A DNA stretch of 35,340 nucleotides from a bacterium. GTDB taxonomy: Bacteria; Margulisbacteria; Marinamargulisbacteria; UBA817; JAQBTH01. Below the pieces are notes generated by a model, which saw only the letters and a program-made list of their open reading frames with translations, was not told the DNA's origin and searched no databases. Location of the stretch: positions 1-35,340 of the forward strand of contig JAQBTH010000012.1 in assembly GCA_027623425.1 (NCBI GenBank). The letters run 5' to 3'. The first letter of the stretch is position 1. The number at the start of each line of letters is the position of its first letter. Made by a program: the position numbers and the translations under genes. Of the stretch, positions 1 to 8,244 are shown one piece after another.

Positions 1-344
1 ATCGGCACTCGCACCTCTTTTTGGTTGATACGAATACCCATTTCCAAGGTCGTGCTATCAAACAAATTGCCAGGAAACGGGTTAATATCTAATCCGCCCA
101 CTGAAATGGATGCATTGCCATTTAAAAAATTAACCCCGCTCACCACTTCTTCCCAACTTGCCGTGTCGGCACCGGAAGACGAATAAATCAACACACGGAC
201 AGTGTGGGTACCAACTAAAGGCTCACCGGCCTCCTTGATCGCCACTTCAACATTTATCGCCTCTGGAACGGCAGCATAAACACTCGCGCACGCGTAAATA
301 AAATATGCCAAAAGCAAACTCGTAAGACGAACATTAAAAGACAT
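1..344 (-). CDS. Secreted protein, N-terminal fragment (runs off the window)
   Basis: The first ~114 codons of a minus-strand gene continue past the left edge. The start is the ATG at 344, set by a strong Shine-Dalgarno AGGAG with 9 nt spacing. The N-terminus (MSFNVRLTSLLLAYFIYACA) is a typical signal peptide, with likely cleavage after S-V-Y-A. The mature part reads as a beta-rich domain (INVEVAIKEAGEPLVGTHTV, then VRVLIYSSSGADTASWEE, later LEMGIRINQKEV). This pattern of 'extra-G-x-P-L-x-G-T, LIY, W-E-E, LEMGIRI' resembles an N-terminal module of bacterial surface or tail-fibre-like proteins; that match is from memory and weak. It lies 37 nt after the nadB stop on the same strand, so it may be cotranscribed with nadB. 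A secreted protein is well supported; the function is unknown. Confidence 0.75.
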   Translation of the reverse strand, partial: MSFNVRLTSLLLAYFIYACASVYAAVPEAINVEVAIKEAGEPLVGTHTVRVLIYSSSGADTASWEEVVSGVNFLNGNASISVGGLDINPFPGNLFDSTTLEMGIRINQKEVRVP

Positions 345-381
345 AGTGAATAACTCCTGATTGAGTTATACCGCTTTAGCC

Positions 382-1998
382 TCAAATCAAAACATCACGT
401 TTTTTCGATATATGTGCAAAATCAGAGCGAAAATGGGCCCCCACTGATTCGCACCGTGCCAAGGCCATTTCAGTGGTCAAAATAGCCAATTGAAGAAGGG
501 ATTTTACTTCCAAAATAAGCTCCGTATCATGGGGCATCTGTAACACGTCGGCATGCAACCCCAAAATTCCCAACGCGCGGCGCAACCCCGCTGCGTTGCG
601 CTCTATGCCCACATACTCCCACATTGCGTTTTGAACACTGTGGCGCACAATCATCAAATCACTATCTGTTGGTACGGCGCACAGTTCCCGAACCTCACCC
701 GCAGTAATCCCCTCACTTTCACCAGCTGTCATCCCGGACTTGATCCGGGATCCAGGCAACCTCACACGATCATCAGAGTGTCCGCGCACGGAGCCCATTT
801 TCAGCGCAGGGGAACCCATCACAGCCTCTGCCACTCGCGCCCCAAACACCATCCCCTCAAGCAAGGAATTAGACGCCAACCGATTCGCGCCATGTATGCC
901 GGTTGCCGTTACTTCTCCCACTGCATACAATCCATCCACATCTGTACGCCCCCACTCATCAACCACCACACCACCAATGCAGTAATGCGCCGCCGGTGCC
1001 ACTGGAATAAACTGCTTACGAATATCAATTTTTGCTTCCATACACCGTTCAAAAATAGTGGGAAATCGCTTTGGAATATCCACGGTTATATTGCTAAGGT
1101 CTAAGTACACTTGAGAGGTGCCTGCATCCATCATTTCTTTGAAAATAGCGCGGCTCACCACATCACGTGGCGCCAGTTCTGCTAAGGCATGATACTCCGG
1201 CATAAACCGTTTTCCAGCCGAATTCCTCAAAATTCCACCTTCTCCACGCACGGCTTCAGAAATCAAAAACAAACTAATAGGCTTTTTATCCCCAAGCGCC
1301 AAGGTGGTTGGGTGAAACTGAACAAATTCCAAATCTTTAACCTGACAGCCAGCCCAATACGCCAATGCAACGCCATCTCCCGTAGAGGAGGGTGGGTTTG
1401 TGTTTCGGGCATACATTTGGCATGCGCCGCCAGTGGCCAATATCACCACTTTGGCGCGAAACATTACATCATCAGTTTTGTGTTTGGCTTGAATGCCTAC
1501 ACAGTGGCCGTTTTCAATAATTAAATCCAAAATACTAGTATGAGGGAAAAACTGAACCAAGGTTTCGGTCAATAAATAGCGCCCCAATGTTTTTTCAATT
1601 TCACGCCCAGTTGCATCTCCGGCATGTAAAATGCGCCGCTTAGAATGCGCGCCTTCTTGCGTGTAATGCAATTGCCCATCTACCTTATCGAAATCCGCCC
1701 CTAATTCAATCAGCTCACGCACCCGATCAGGCCCTTCTTCCACCAAAATACGCACCATTTTTTCATCACACAACCCAGCGCCAGCCTCAATCGTATCGTT
1801 AAAGTGCAAGTCCGGTGTATCGCCTTCTTGAATTGCTGCTGCCACCCCACCTTGCGCCCAATGTGTGCTACTGCCACCCCCACGAATCGCTCCCTTAGTT
1901 AAAATCGCCACGCGCCCGGCTTTCGCCAAGCCTTTTGCTGCCGACAAACCTGCGATACCGCTCCCCACAATGACAAAATCAAAATCTAGCACTTGCAT
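382..1998 (-). CDS. nadB: L-aspartate oxidase NadB
   Basis: FAD enzyme oxidising L-aspartate to iminoaspartate, the first step of de novo NAD synthesis in the cytoplasm. The N-terminal dinucleotide-binding motif VIVGSGIAGLSAAKGLAKAG is at residues 9-28, followed by the family motif STHWAQGGVAAA near 44-55 and GIHGANRLASNSLLEG near 370-385. Length of 538 aa is usual for the family. Residues ~413-432 carry an in-frame insertion (SRIKSGMTAGE, then SEGITAGE) encoded by a palindromic repeat at 728-753; it falls between the FAD/capping part and the C-terminal helical domain, a place likely to tolerate extra loop. The ATG at 1998 has no Shine-Dalgarno site but sits 9 nt after an extended -10 box. 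No nadA or nadC is visible nearby. NadB rather than succinate dehydrogenase flavoprotein is indicated by the fumarate-reductase-like core without a partner iron-sulfur gene. Confidence 0.95.
   Translation of the reverse strand: MQVLDFDFVIVGSGIAGLSAAKGLAKAGRVAILTKGAIRGGGSSTHWAQGGVAAAIQEGDTPDLHFNDTIEAGAGLCDEKMVRILVEEGPDRVRELIELGADFDKVDGQLHYTQEGAHSKRRILHAGDATGREIEKTLGRYLLTETLVQFFPHTSILDLIIENGHCVGIQAKHKTDDVMFRAKVVILATGGACQMYARNTNPPSSTGDGVALAYWAGCQVKDLEFVQFHPTTLALGDKKPISLFLISEAVRGEGGILRNSAGKRFMPEYHALAELAPRDVVSRAIFKEMMDAGTSQVYLDLSNITVDIPKRFPTIFERCMEAKIDIRKQFIPVAPAAHYCIGGVVVDEWGRTDVDGLYAVGEVTATGIHGANRLASNSLLEGMVFGARVAEAVMGSPALKMGSVRGHSDDRVRLPGSRIKSGMTAGESEGITAGEVRELCAVPTDSDLMIVRHSVQNAMWEYVGIERNAAGLRRALGILGLHADVLQMPHDTELILEVKSLLQLAILTTEMALARCESVGAHFRSDFAHISKKRDVLI
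728..753. repeat. In-frame palindromic repeat inside nadB
   Basis: The palindrome has arms ATCCCGGA and TCCGGGAT with a 5 nt loop CTTGA. On the minus strand it is read in frame as G-S-R-I-K-S-G-M-T. An identical 26 bp copy lies between genes at 35048-35073. The neighbouring peptide SEGITAGE looks like a decayed tandem half-copy. Confidence 0.85.
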
Positions 1999-2007
1999 GG
2001 TAGCCCC

Positions 2008-2016
2008 ATTTTATCA
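2008..2016 (-). promoter_or_regulatory. Extended -10 promoter of nadB
   Basis: Minus-strand TG-A-TAAAAT ends 9 nt before the nadB ATG. The expected transcription start is about 3 nt before the ATG, so the message would be almost leaderless. No convincing -35 box is seen. Confidence 0.45.
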
Positions 2017-2136
2017 CAGGTTTTACCCTAACAACCCATACGAACAAAAGAACATAAAAAAGCTAAAATACAATCAAAATAAAATAAAATAAAAAACATA
2101 CATATAAAACAAAAATGAAATATGCACAAACACACA

Positions 2137-2145
2137 TGCTATAAT
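2137..2145 (+). promoter_or_regulatory. Extended -10 promoter of the PARP-like gene
   Basis: TG-C-TATAAT, followed by AGTCA. The stretch ATGCTATAATAGTCA differs at one base from that in front of the glycine-zipper gene at 8245 (ATGCGATAATAGTCA). The expected start is near 2152, leaving a ~25 nt leader with a Shine-Dalgarno site. Confidence 0.6.
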
Positions 2146-2160
2146 AGTCACTATATAATT

Positions 2161-2165
2161 AGGAG
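2161..2165 (+). promoter_or_regulatory. Shine-Dalgarno site deciding the start at 2177
   Basis: AGGAG lies 11 nt before the ATG at 2177. It supports this start over internal methionines, and contrasts with the leaderless arrangement of the next gene, prfC. Confidence 0.6.
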
Positions 2166-2176
2166 CCAAGCGCCTT

Positions 2177-3625
2177 ATGCAACCAGTATCACATGCCGTA
2201 TATGGCTCGAAAACAACCAGCGCCAACGCACCAAGACAAGAAGAAGTATTTACGTTACCAACTCTAAGTACCCGTTTAAATCCAGAGGCCATCATCCAGT
2301 TACGGAAATTTGGCATACCTAGCCCAGAATCCCAATTGGAGCTTACAAATATACTCAGTAAATTAGGAAATGCGCGAACCAAGCTTAAAGAAAACCTACA
2401 AGCTGCACTGCACATACAAGCAACCCTGAAACCAGAAGACCCTGAATATTGTGACATACAACGCTTATTCCATGATCTTACCTGTACCATTATAAATGGG
2501 TCTCATCCAGACTCCAAATTAATGAGACTGCTATTTAACCCAAATCAACCAATCAAGCATCAAGAAAACAGCCTTATTGCAGAAGATGGCCCTAGCTTAA
2601 GGATGTCAGGTTGCCACACAACACGATTAAAAAATGAGTTCAAAGACGGGTCATTAATGCACTTATTTTATCATCTTCGAGTAGCCATGCTAAAAGCAAA
2701 TGCTCGCACAATACGTGCAAAAATGGAGTTGCCACTATTACCACCTTACCAAGCCGCTATGGAGAAAGCACAGGAAGAGGTTAGGGCCTGGGGTCTAACA
2801 GAAGTTAGCCGCAATGCCACTAACGTTCATAGAAAACGTGCGCTAGAACTTTTTGATAATCCCATAATACAAGTAAATCTACGCGCCCAAAATCCTGTCA
2901 ATTTCGCGGCACACTCGATTTGGCATAAAATACTGAAAGTTCACGATTACATGAAAGGGGATATCGCGTTACAACTTGCGATAATGCACAAACTAAACGT
3001 CATTCTAGAGTCAACATTCCCCCTGTCAGCGTCTATACCATTGCAACACCCCGATACGTACCACAGAATACCCGACGGGTACCGAATGGTGCACCATGCC
3101 ACGGACCCTGTCTCAGCCATCGCTATTCTTAACTCTGGCCTTCAGGAGGGATCTAGAAAAACATTCGGCAAAGGTGCATATGTGGGTTCAAATCCGGCCA
3201 TCATCGCCGTGTATGGGCGTCAAGCCGCGCAGAAAGTAGGAATAAACACATTCGTCATCCTTCACTTTTTACTTCATGAAAGCTTAATACACAAAGATGC
3301 CGGCCCCCCAGAGGATCAGCATGCCGCAATATATATCGATATGGAAACAAATAAAGTCGGTACAACATACATGGTGATAGACAACACAAAGGTACCCCAT
3401 TTACATCCGGTAGCCACCACAGTATTTGGCGAAACGGAAGAAACCCTGAGTCAGTATTTGGTTCGAGTAGCTGAAATGGACAAAAAACAACTGGGAAAAC
3501 CATTCACTAAATACGCCCCAGAACCACAAAAAGGAAACACTCATGAAGATTGGGAGCTTTCAGCGCCTCAAAATTCACAATCCGCAACAGGCCAAACTTA
3601 TATTTTCGACTCTCCTGTTCTATAA
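2177..3625 (+). CDS. PARP/diphtheria-toxin-like ADP-ribosyltransferase-like protein
   Basis: A 482 aa soluble protein with no signal peptide. The first ~290 residues are helical and unrecognised. The C-terminal part matches the ordered landmarks of the PARP-like (H-Y-E) ADP-ribosyltransferase fold: GYRMVHHATDP at 301-311 (candidate NAD-binding His306 or His307), ILNSGLQEGS at 317-326, FGKGAYVGS at 330-338 (candidate Tyr335), then TTYMVIDNTKVPHLHPV at 396-412, which lines up with the E-Y-x-V-Y-D-x-x-Q-V segment of PARPs. In that alignment the catalytic Glu is Thr397, which would suggest mono-ADP-ribosylation or a non-catalytic binding role. Its own promoter and Shine-Dalgarno site make it a separate unit. 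The stop codon overlaps the -10 box of prfC. The fold assignment is my inference from motif order; a host- or competitor-directed toxin is possible but unproven. Confidence 0.6.
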   Translation: MQPVSHAVYGSKTTSANAPRQEEVFTLPTLSTRLNPEAIIQLRKFGIPSPESQLELTNILSKLGNARTKLKENLQAALHIQATLKPEDPEYCDIQRLFHDLTCTIINGSHPDSKLMRLLFNPNQPIKHQENSLIAEDGPSLRMSGCHTTRLKNEFKDGSLMHLFYHLRVAMLKANARTIRAKMELPLLPPYQAAMEKAQEEVRAWGLTEVSRNATNVHRKRALELFDNPIIQVNLRAQNPVNFAAHSIWHKILKVHDYMKGDIALQLAIMHKLNVILESTFPLSASIPLQHPDTYHRIPDGYRMVHHATDPVSAIAILNSGLQEGSRKTFGKGAYVGSNPAIIAVYGRQAAQKVGINTFVILHFLLHESLIHKDAGPPEDQHAAIYIDMETNKVGTTYMVIDNTKVPHLHPVATTVFGETEETLSQYLVRVAEMDKKQLGKPFTKYAPEPQKGNTHEDWELSAPQNSQSATGQTYIFDSPVL

Positions 3626-3626
3626 T
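3621..3626 (+). promoter_or_regulatory. -10 box of prfC (leaderless start)
   Basis: A perfect TATAAT ends exactly 6 nt before the prfC ATG at 3633, so transcription should begin at or next to the A of the start codon. The stop codon TAA of the upstream gene (3623-3625) lies inside this box. Confidence 0.7.
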
Positions 3627-3632
3627 GCCCTA

Positions 3633-5216
3633 ATGGCATTACAAGATGAAATTAAGAAACGCCGCACATTCGGCATTATTTCCCACCCTGACGCGGGAAA
3701 AACAACCCTAACAGAAAAATTGTTACTATTCGGTGGCGCGATTCAGGTGGCGGGTGCCATTAAATCTAAAAAGGCCTCTCGCCATGCCACCTCCGATTTT
3801 ATGGAAATTGAAAAGCAACGGGGGATTTCCGTTGCCACATCAGTTATGGGATTCGAATACCGCAATACCAAAGTAAATTTATTAGACACACCCGGCCACA
3901 AAGACTTTTGCGAAGACACCTACCGCACGTTAACGGCTGTGGATAGTGTTGTCATGGTAATCGATTCAACCAAAGGTGTTGAAGCCCAAACCGAAAAGCT
4001 GCTTGAAGTATGCCGCATGCGCAACACACCGATTATGACATTCATGAACAAATTAGACCGTGAAGGCATGGACCCCATCGAACTACTAGACAATGTTGAA
4101 GACAAATTAGGCCTAGCCGTGTGTCCATTAAGTTGGCCAATTGGAATGGGCAAAACCTTCCAAGGTGTTTACAGTCTGTATGAAAAAAGCATCGTTTTGT
4201 TTAAAGCCGGCGCCGACAAACAATCCAAGTTGGGTGAAGTTGTCAGAATATCAGACCTAGCAGACCCCGTTTTAGACGAACGTATAGGTCAATTCGCGGC
4301 GGATAAACTACGCGAAGATATCGAACTTGTGACAGGTGTGTATCCAGAATTTAATAAGAATGATTATTTGGCAGGCACGATTACACCCGTGTTTTTTGGC
4401 TCTGCCGTTAATAATTTTGGAGTACGCGAACTGTTAGATTGCTTTATCGATATTGCACCAAACCCACGCCCAAGAGACACGACCGAAGGCCCTGTAGCAC
4501 CAGACAACCCAAAATTCAGCGGTTTCATCTTTAAAATTCATGCCAATATCGACCCAAAACACCGGGACAGAATTGCCTTTCTACGCATCTGCAGTGGTAC
4601 CTTCGAACGCAATAAAAAATACATTCATGTGCGTTCAGGAAAAGTATACCGTAGCAACAACCCAACTGCGTTTATGGCCCAAGCCAAAGAAGTCATCGAC
4701 ACGGCTTACCCTGGGGATATTATTGGGTTACATGATACCGGCGAATTACGCATTGGCGACACCATTACTGATGGCGATAAGTTCTCATTTAAGGGAATCC
4801 CTTCCTTTAGCCCAGAGATATTTAAAGTAGTGGTAAATGAAGACCCAATGAAAACCAAGCAACTTGATAAAGGCCTGCTGCAATTATGTGAAGAAGGCGT
4901 GGCACAGTTATTCATTCGCACCGATGGCAGCCGTAAAATCATTGGCACCGTTGGGGCATTGCAATTCGAAGTCATTCAATACCGCCTTGAACACGAGTAT
5001 GGGGCCAAGTGCCGCTTTGAACCATTAGGTTTTGTAAAAGCCTGTTGGGTCACATCAGAGGATAGCAATGCGCTCGATATATTCATCAAATCCAGGCCCA
5101 CACAAATAGCCAGAGATACCGAATCACGCACTGTTTACTTGGCTGAAACACGTTGGAGTTTAGACCGCGAAATCGCCGAACACCCAGAAATCACCTTTCA
5201 TACAACATCAGATTAA
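3633..5216 (+). CDS. prfC: Peptide chain release factor 3 (RF3)
   Basis: Translational GTPase that removes RF1/RF2 from the ribosome after termination. The start is the ATG giving MALQDEIKKRRTFGIISHPD, because a perfect -10 box lies just upstream and the protein then has 527 aa, matching the usual ~529; the longer open frame back to 3543 would run through the previous gene. Visible GTPase motifs: G1 SHPDAGKTTL, G3 DTPGHKDF, G4 NKLD. GAIKSKKASRHATSDFMEIE and QRGISVATSV are RF3-typical rather than EF-G-typical. There is no Shine-Dalgarno site, fitting a leaderless message. It converges on the minus-strand gene at 5219 with only 2 bp between the stops and no terminator hairpin. Confidence 0.97.
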   Translation: MALQDEIKKRRTFGIISHPDAGKTTLTEKLLLFGGAIQVAGAIKSKKASRHATSDFMEIEKQRGISVATSVMGFEYRNTKVNLLDTPGHKDFCEDTYRTLTAVDSVVMVIDSTKGVEAQTEKLLEVCRMRNTPIMTFMNKLDREGMDPIELLDNVEDKLGLAVCPLSWPIGMGKTFQGVYSLYEKSIVLFKAGADKQSKLGEVVRISDLADPVLDERIGQFAADKLREDIELVTGVYPEFNKNDYLAGTITPVFFGSAVNNFGVRELLDCFIDIAPNPRPRDTTEGPVAPDNPKFSGFIFKIHANIDPKHRDRIAFLRICSGTFERNKKYIHVRSGKVYRSNNPTAFMAQAKEVIDTAYPGDIIGLHDTGELRIGDTITDGDKFSFKGIPSFSPEIFKVVVNEDPMKTKQLDKGLLQLCEEGVAQLFIRTDGSRKIIGTVGALQFEVIQYRLEHEYGAKCRFEPLGFVKACWVTSEDSNALDIFIKSRPTQIARDTESRTVYLAETRWSLDREIAEHPEITFHTTSD

Positions 5217-5218
5217 AC

Positions 5219-6700
5219 TTACTTCCGTACAAACAAACTTGCGCTTAACAAGTGTTTATCCGCAACCATAGGAAGAGGCATTATGAGTTTGTTATAATGT
5301 GGATCCAATGCCTCAGGCCAATCTCCTACTAATTTAAATCGATGAATAAAACCAGGATATAAGCGCTGCAAAACAAAATTATCCTTACCCATCAAGATCA
5401 CATGATCGCCAGGGCGTAACATTAAAAACATCGACTCAATTTGAGCCGACAACTCTTTCTTAGTTCCCTTAAATTCAGCGCAAAGATGATACAAAATATA
5501 GGATAATAAAAGTACGATTGGAGCCCGATTTCGCAACATTTTTGAAAAGGTATCAGAAGATGCAAATGTTAATAAATCCATATCGCTTACACTAACGCTT
5601 TTAGGTTCCAATCCATGATTTTTGGTTCCGTCAAACAAACAAGTAGCCAATCGCTCTCCAAGTACAGCAGTAATTCCAGCTTTAAGTTGAAGAAGTGAAT
5701 CATCGGGAAACAATTGATTTAAGTATTCTGAAGAGAGCTTTACCATTAACTTTACACCACGCCAACTTTTTAACGGTTCCAACGCAGTAATGGTAGAACC
5801 GTTCGTTGGCGATAACACACTCATCACTTCTTGCAACTGAGGTGAGAACGCCACCTTACCACCTCTCTCCTCAAGCAATTTGATACCCGGCCCTGGCAAC
5901 ACCAACTGCAACGGCCCTTTTTTACCTAAATCAAAAAGAAATTTTAAGCCCGACAAAGAGTGTACGACACTTGTGCCTGCACCCATTGGAAGAAAACAAA
6001 GCTCGCCAAAAGCCGTTCGGTACGCCTGACTCAAGGTAACAGTTTTACCCTCCATTAGAGACTGAATTGTCAAACTGCAGACAAGTTTTTGAGTGTAATC
6101 ATGATCATAACGCAATAATAACTGCACCACGCCCACATAATGTTTAAAACAACTACCGTCCACCCAATCCTGAGGCGTATTCTTAGGCTGTGTCATACGA
6201 TCAAGCACAAGCCCTAGTGCGGATAACCCAGACCGAACAGACTTCTCTGCAACCGCATTCGCAAAATTCCTAAATACCGGTATATCTGGATTCGTATCAA
6301 ACCATTTGTCCATAGCCTTCGCGATACAATCAAGCGCATCCCGTTGCCCACAAACGGCTAAATTACGAATTAACACCCCCAATTTTGACATATCACCCGG
6401 TTTAATATCTAACCTTTCATCTAAATAACGCAAAATAGCATGAGGTTCAATATAAAGTGCCCCATCTCTTATTTGGGGTTTAAGAGCCAAATAGAACTCT
6501 CTCACAACAGAGTTTTTAGAAAATAAGTCCGCTATATTTTGAAGTTTCGGAGCAGCAACAACCGCATCTGCCGCTTGAAAATGAACACGCGGCACCCCCC
6601 CATCTGGAGGAGAGTCTCCAAACAGCAAGCGCACCGCTTCAAATGCGGCCTGTTCAACTTGTAATAATGGGCTTGCTAAACGACGGTTTAAACTAAACAT
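5219..6700 (-). CDS. Methyltransferase-like protein, downstream paralogue of a tandem pair
   Basis: 493 aa when started at the ATG at 6700, which lies one base after the TAG stop of the upstream paralogue; the open frame extends to 6742 but only inside that gene. It aligns with its neighbour over the C-terminal two thirds: GLKFLFDLGKKGPLQLVLPG (251-270), FSPQLQEVMSVLS (285-297), then RAPIVLLLSYILYHL (392-406) and RPGDHVILMGKDNFVL (429-444). The order of a strand ending in a G-rich turn, a helix, and a late 'LxPGDHVILMG' strand is that of class I SAM-dependent methyltransferases, but the G-rich turn (PGPG) is not canonical, so the activity may be lost. No signal peptide or membrane segment is seen. 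Tandem duplication followed by strong divergence is visible; the substrate is unknown. Confidence 0.5.
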   Translation of the reverse strand: MFSLNRRLASPLLQVEQAAFEAVRLLFGDSPPDGGVPRVHFQAADAVVAAPKLQNIADLFSKNSVVREFYLALKPQIRDGALYIEPHAILRYLDERLDIKPGDMSKLGVLIRNLAVCGQRDALDCIAKAMDKWFDTNPDIPVFRNFANAVAEKSVRSGLSALGLVLDRMTQPKNTPQDWVDGSCFKHYVGVVQLLLRYDHDYTQKLVCSLTIQSLMEGKTVTLSQAYRTAFGELCFLPMGAGTSVVHSLSGLKFLFDLGKKGPLQLVLPGPGIKLLEERGGKVAFSPQLQEVMSVLSPTNGSTITALEPLKSWRGVKLMVKLSSEYLNQLFPDDSLLQLKAGITAVLGERLATCLFDGTKNHGLEPKSVSVSDMDLLTFASSDTFSKMLRNRAPIVLLLSYILYHLCAEFKGTKKELSAQIESMFLMLRPGDHVILMGKDNFVLQRLYPGFIHRFKLVGDWPEALDPHYNKLIMPLPMVADKHLLSASLFVRK

Positions 6701-6701
6701 A

Positions 6702-8072
6702 CTAGTAACGCACCAACTGAACAGCTTCATTTGAGTAAACACCCTTTTGCTGAATTAATTCTGAAGGCTTGCCGTCAGTATTGGGTAACGCCTTCAATGC
6801 ATGGCAATTTTCCCATTTAAATATAGATTGCCAATTTGGGCACAAATTACATAAGACATAATAGTCATGCGCCATTAACAGTATGGAATCTCCTTTTCGA
6901 AATGCACGATCTAACCATGTCATAACCCGTTTCTCTAAAGCAGAAATACTACCCATTGATGAAGACAGTACATTTTCTAAAAAATGCGTCATCACCACCA
7001 CAATTGGGGCAGATTTACTTTCCCCCATTCGTTGCATAAACTGAATTTGTAAATCTGAAAAAACGTTATCCGCATATAATCGCTTTGTTCCAGGCAGCAC
7101 CCTTTGAACGTCATGAATAACAGTCGGGTTCAATAATCGCGAAACAAAACCAGGGTCTTCGAGTTGCTGAGCCAAACACTCTTCATCCAATGATGAAAGC
7201 TGCTGAGAAACAAAATTACGTGCCCAATAATCAGGCTTAAATTCATGCACCGTTTCAAACTTAGACAATAGAGAATCGAACCCAACACAAGAAGAGCCTT
7301 TATTATGCGATAAAACAGCCAAAACTTCTTGCAATTGAAAACTCACATATCCAGTATGAACGCTATCCCCATCTCCCAACACAGGAACAGCCCGAAACCC
7401 ATTCCCCGCAATCACACACTGCACAGGCCCTTTTTGCTGAAAATCATATAACAATTGCAATGCCGGAAGAGAATTAAACATCACTGTATAAGTAGAATGT
7501 GATACTTTTGACATTAAAGATAACGACTCATTTTTGGGGCCTGATACACCCTTAACACGACCCGACAAAAAATCTTTAATCGAAAAATCCTTGCCAGGTA
7601 CTGCTTGGTCTAAATTCGTATCAAACACATTCAAATAGCAGAACACTTGTGGATAATGAATAAACTCCGATTCCACGACCCATTCATCTGTAATGCGTGC
7701 CAGAAGTTTACCCGCCACATAGCCCAATGCCGAATGATGCTTACTATTTAAAGAGCACACAGCTTTTGCATACTGCTCACATACATCGTCATCTCGATTT
7801 TCAAGTCGCCATTTTTGCACCACCTCTCCAATGGCATATAAGCCTTGGGCAAAACCACCTAGTGCCAAATTACGTATCACAGGTGCCGACGCATCCATAT
7901 TCTGAGGAGTAACACCCAACCCAAGCAAATAAGCCTCTGTTGGTGCCATTTCAAAACAAAGCGTATCACCCCGCAAGGAATAAGTACCCACAACAAAATC
8001 CACTATTGTGTTATTTTGTACCCAAGACAAATGGGCTCGGTGTTCAGACTGGAATGCAACGCGATGAAACAT
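6702..8072 (-). CDS. Methyltransferase-like protein, upstream paralogue of a tandem pair
   Basis: 456 aa, start at the ATG 8072, which lies exactly 6 nt after an extended -10 box (leaderless). Shared with its neighbour: LPALQLLYDFQQKGPVQCVI (202-221) followed by AGNGF, then FQLQEVLAVLS (245-255), CVGFD (262-266), APIVVVMTHFLENVL (355-369) and RKGDSILLMAHDYYVL (392-407). The AGNGF turn after a hydrophobic strand, the acidic CVGFD strand end and the late KGDSILLM strand resemble motifs I, II and the C-terminal strands of a class I SAM methyltransferase. Residues 1-190 are a separate, helical, unrecognised domain. The two genes almost touch, so they are probably translated from one message and may act as a heteromer. 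The methyltransferase call is inference; the paralogy is directly visible. Confidence 0.5.
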   Translation of the reverse strand: MFHRVAFQSEHRAHLSWVQNNTIVDFVVGTYSLRGDTLCFEMAPTEAYLLGLGVTPQNMDASAPVIRNLALGGFAQGLYAIGEVVQKWRLENRDDDVCEQYAKAVCSLNSKHHSALGYVAGKLLARITDEWVVESEFIHYPQVFCYLNVFDTNLDQAVPGKDFSIKDFLSGRVKGVSGPKNESLSLMSKVSHSTYTVMFNSLPALQLLYDFQQKGPVQCVIAGNGFRAVPVLGDGDSVHTGYVSFQLQEVLAVLSHNKGSSCVGFDSLLSKFETVHEFKPDYWARNFVSQQLSSLDEECLAQQLEDPGFVSRLLNPTVIHDVQRVLPGTKRLYADNVFSDLQIQFMQRMGESKSAPIVVVMTHFLENVLSSSMGSISALEKRVMTWLDRAFRKGDSILLMAHDYYVLCNLCPNWQSIFKWENCHALKALPNTDGKPSELIQQKGVYSNEAVQLVRY

Positions 8073-8078
8073 GAAGCA

Positions 8079-8087
8079 ACTATATCA
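8079..8087 (-). promoter_or_regulatory. Extended -10 promoter of the methyltransferase-like pair (leaderless)
   Basis: Minus-strand TG-A-TATAGT is followed by exactly 6 nt (TGCTTC) and the ATG at 8072. No Shine-Dalgarno site. Confidence 0.6.
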
Positions 8088-8169
8088 CAACATAAAAATT
8101 CAAAAAATACTGCAAAATTTATTAAGGCAAACACATAAAAAAATTAATTGAAATTTACCCTTCTTTTTA

Positions 8170-8178
8170 TGCGATAAT
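8170..8178 (+). promoter_or_regulatory. Extended -10 promoter of the glycine-zipper gene
   Basis: TG-C-GATAAT followed by AGTCA, almost identical to the promoter of the PARP-like gene at 2137. The ~60 nt leader contains a small hairpin AACC-GAAA-GGTT and a good Shine-Dalgarno GAGGAG before the ATG at 8245. Confidence 0.5.
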
Positions 8179-8244
8179 AGTCAGAAGATAAGTGTTACGA
8201 ACCGAAAGGTTGTCACCAATTTAAAGTGAGAGGAGTGGGGAAAA

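Noticed and set aside
728-753. Palindromes in nadB, mutS and pheT as transcription terminators
   Set aside because: They lie mid-gene in frame, without a T-run, and the genes continue normally through them.
2060-2095. AAAAT-rich tract upstream of the PARP-like gene as an origin or regulatory array
   Set aside because: Only a few irregular short units; it looks like ordinary AT-rich intergenic sequence, with no DnaA-box cluster.
3543-3632. RF3 starting at 3543 with a 30-residue extension
   Set aside because: The extension overlaps the upstream gene and contains the prfC -10 box; RF3 proteins start near MALQDEI.
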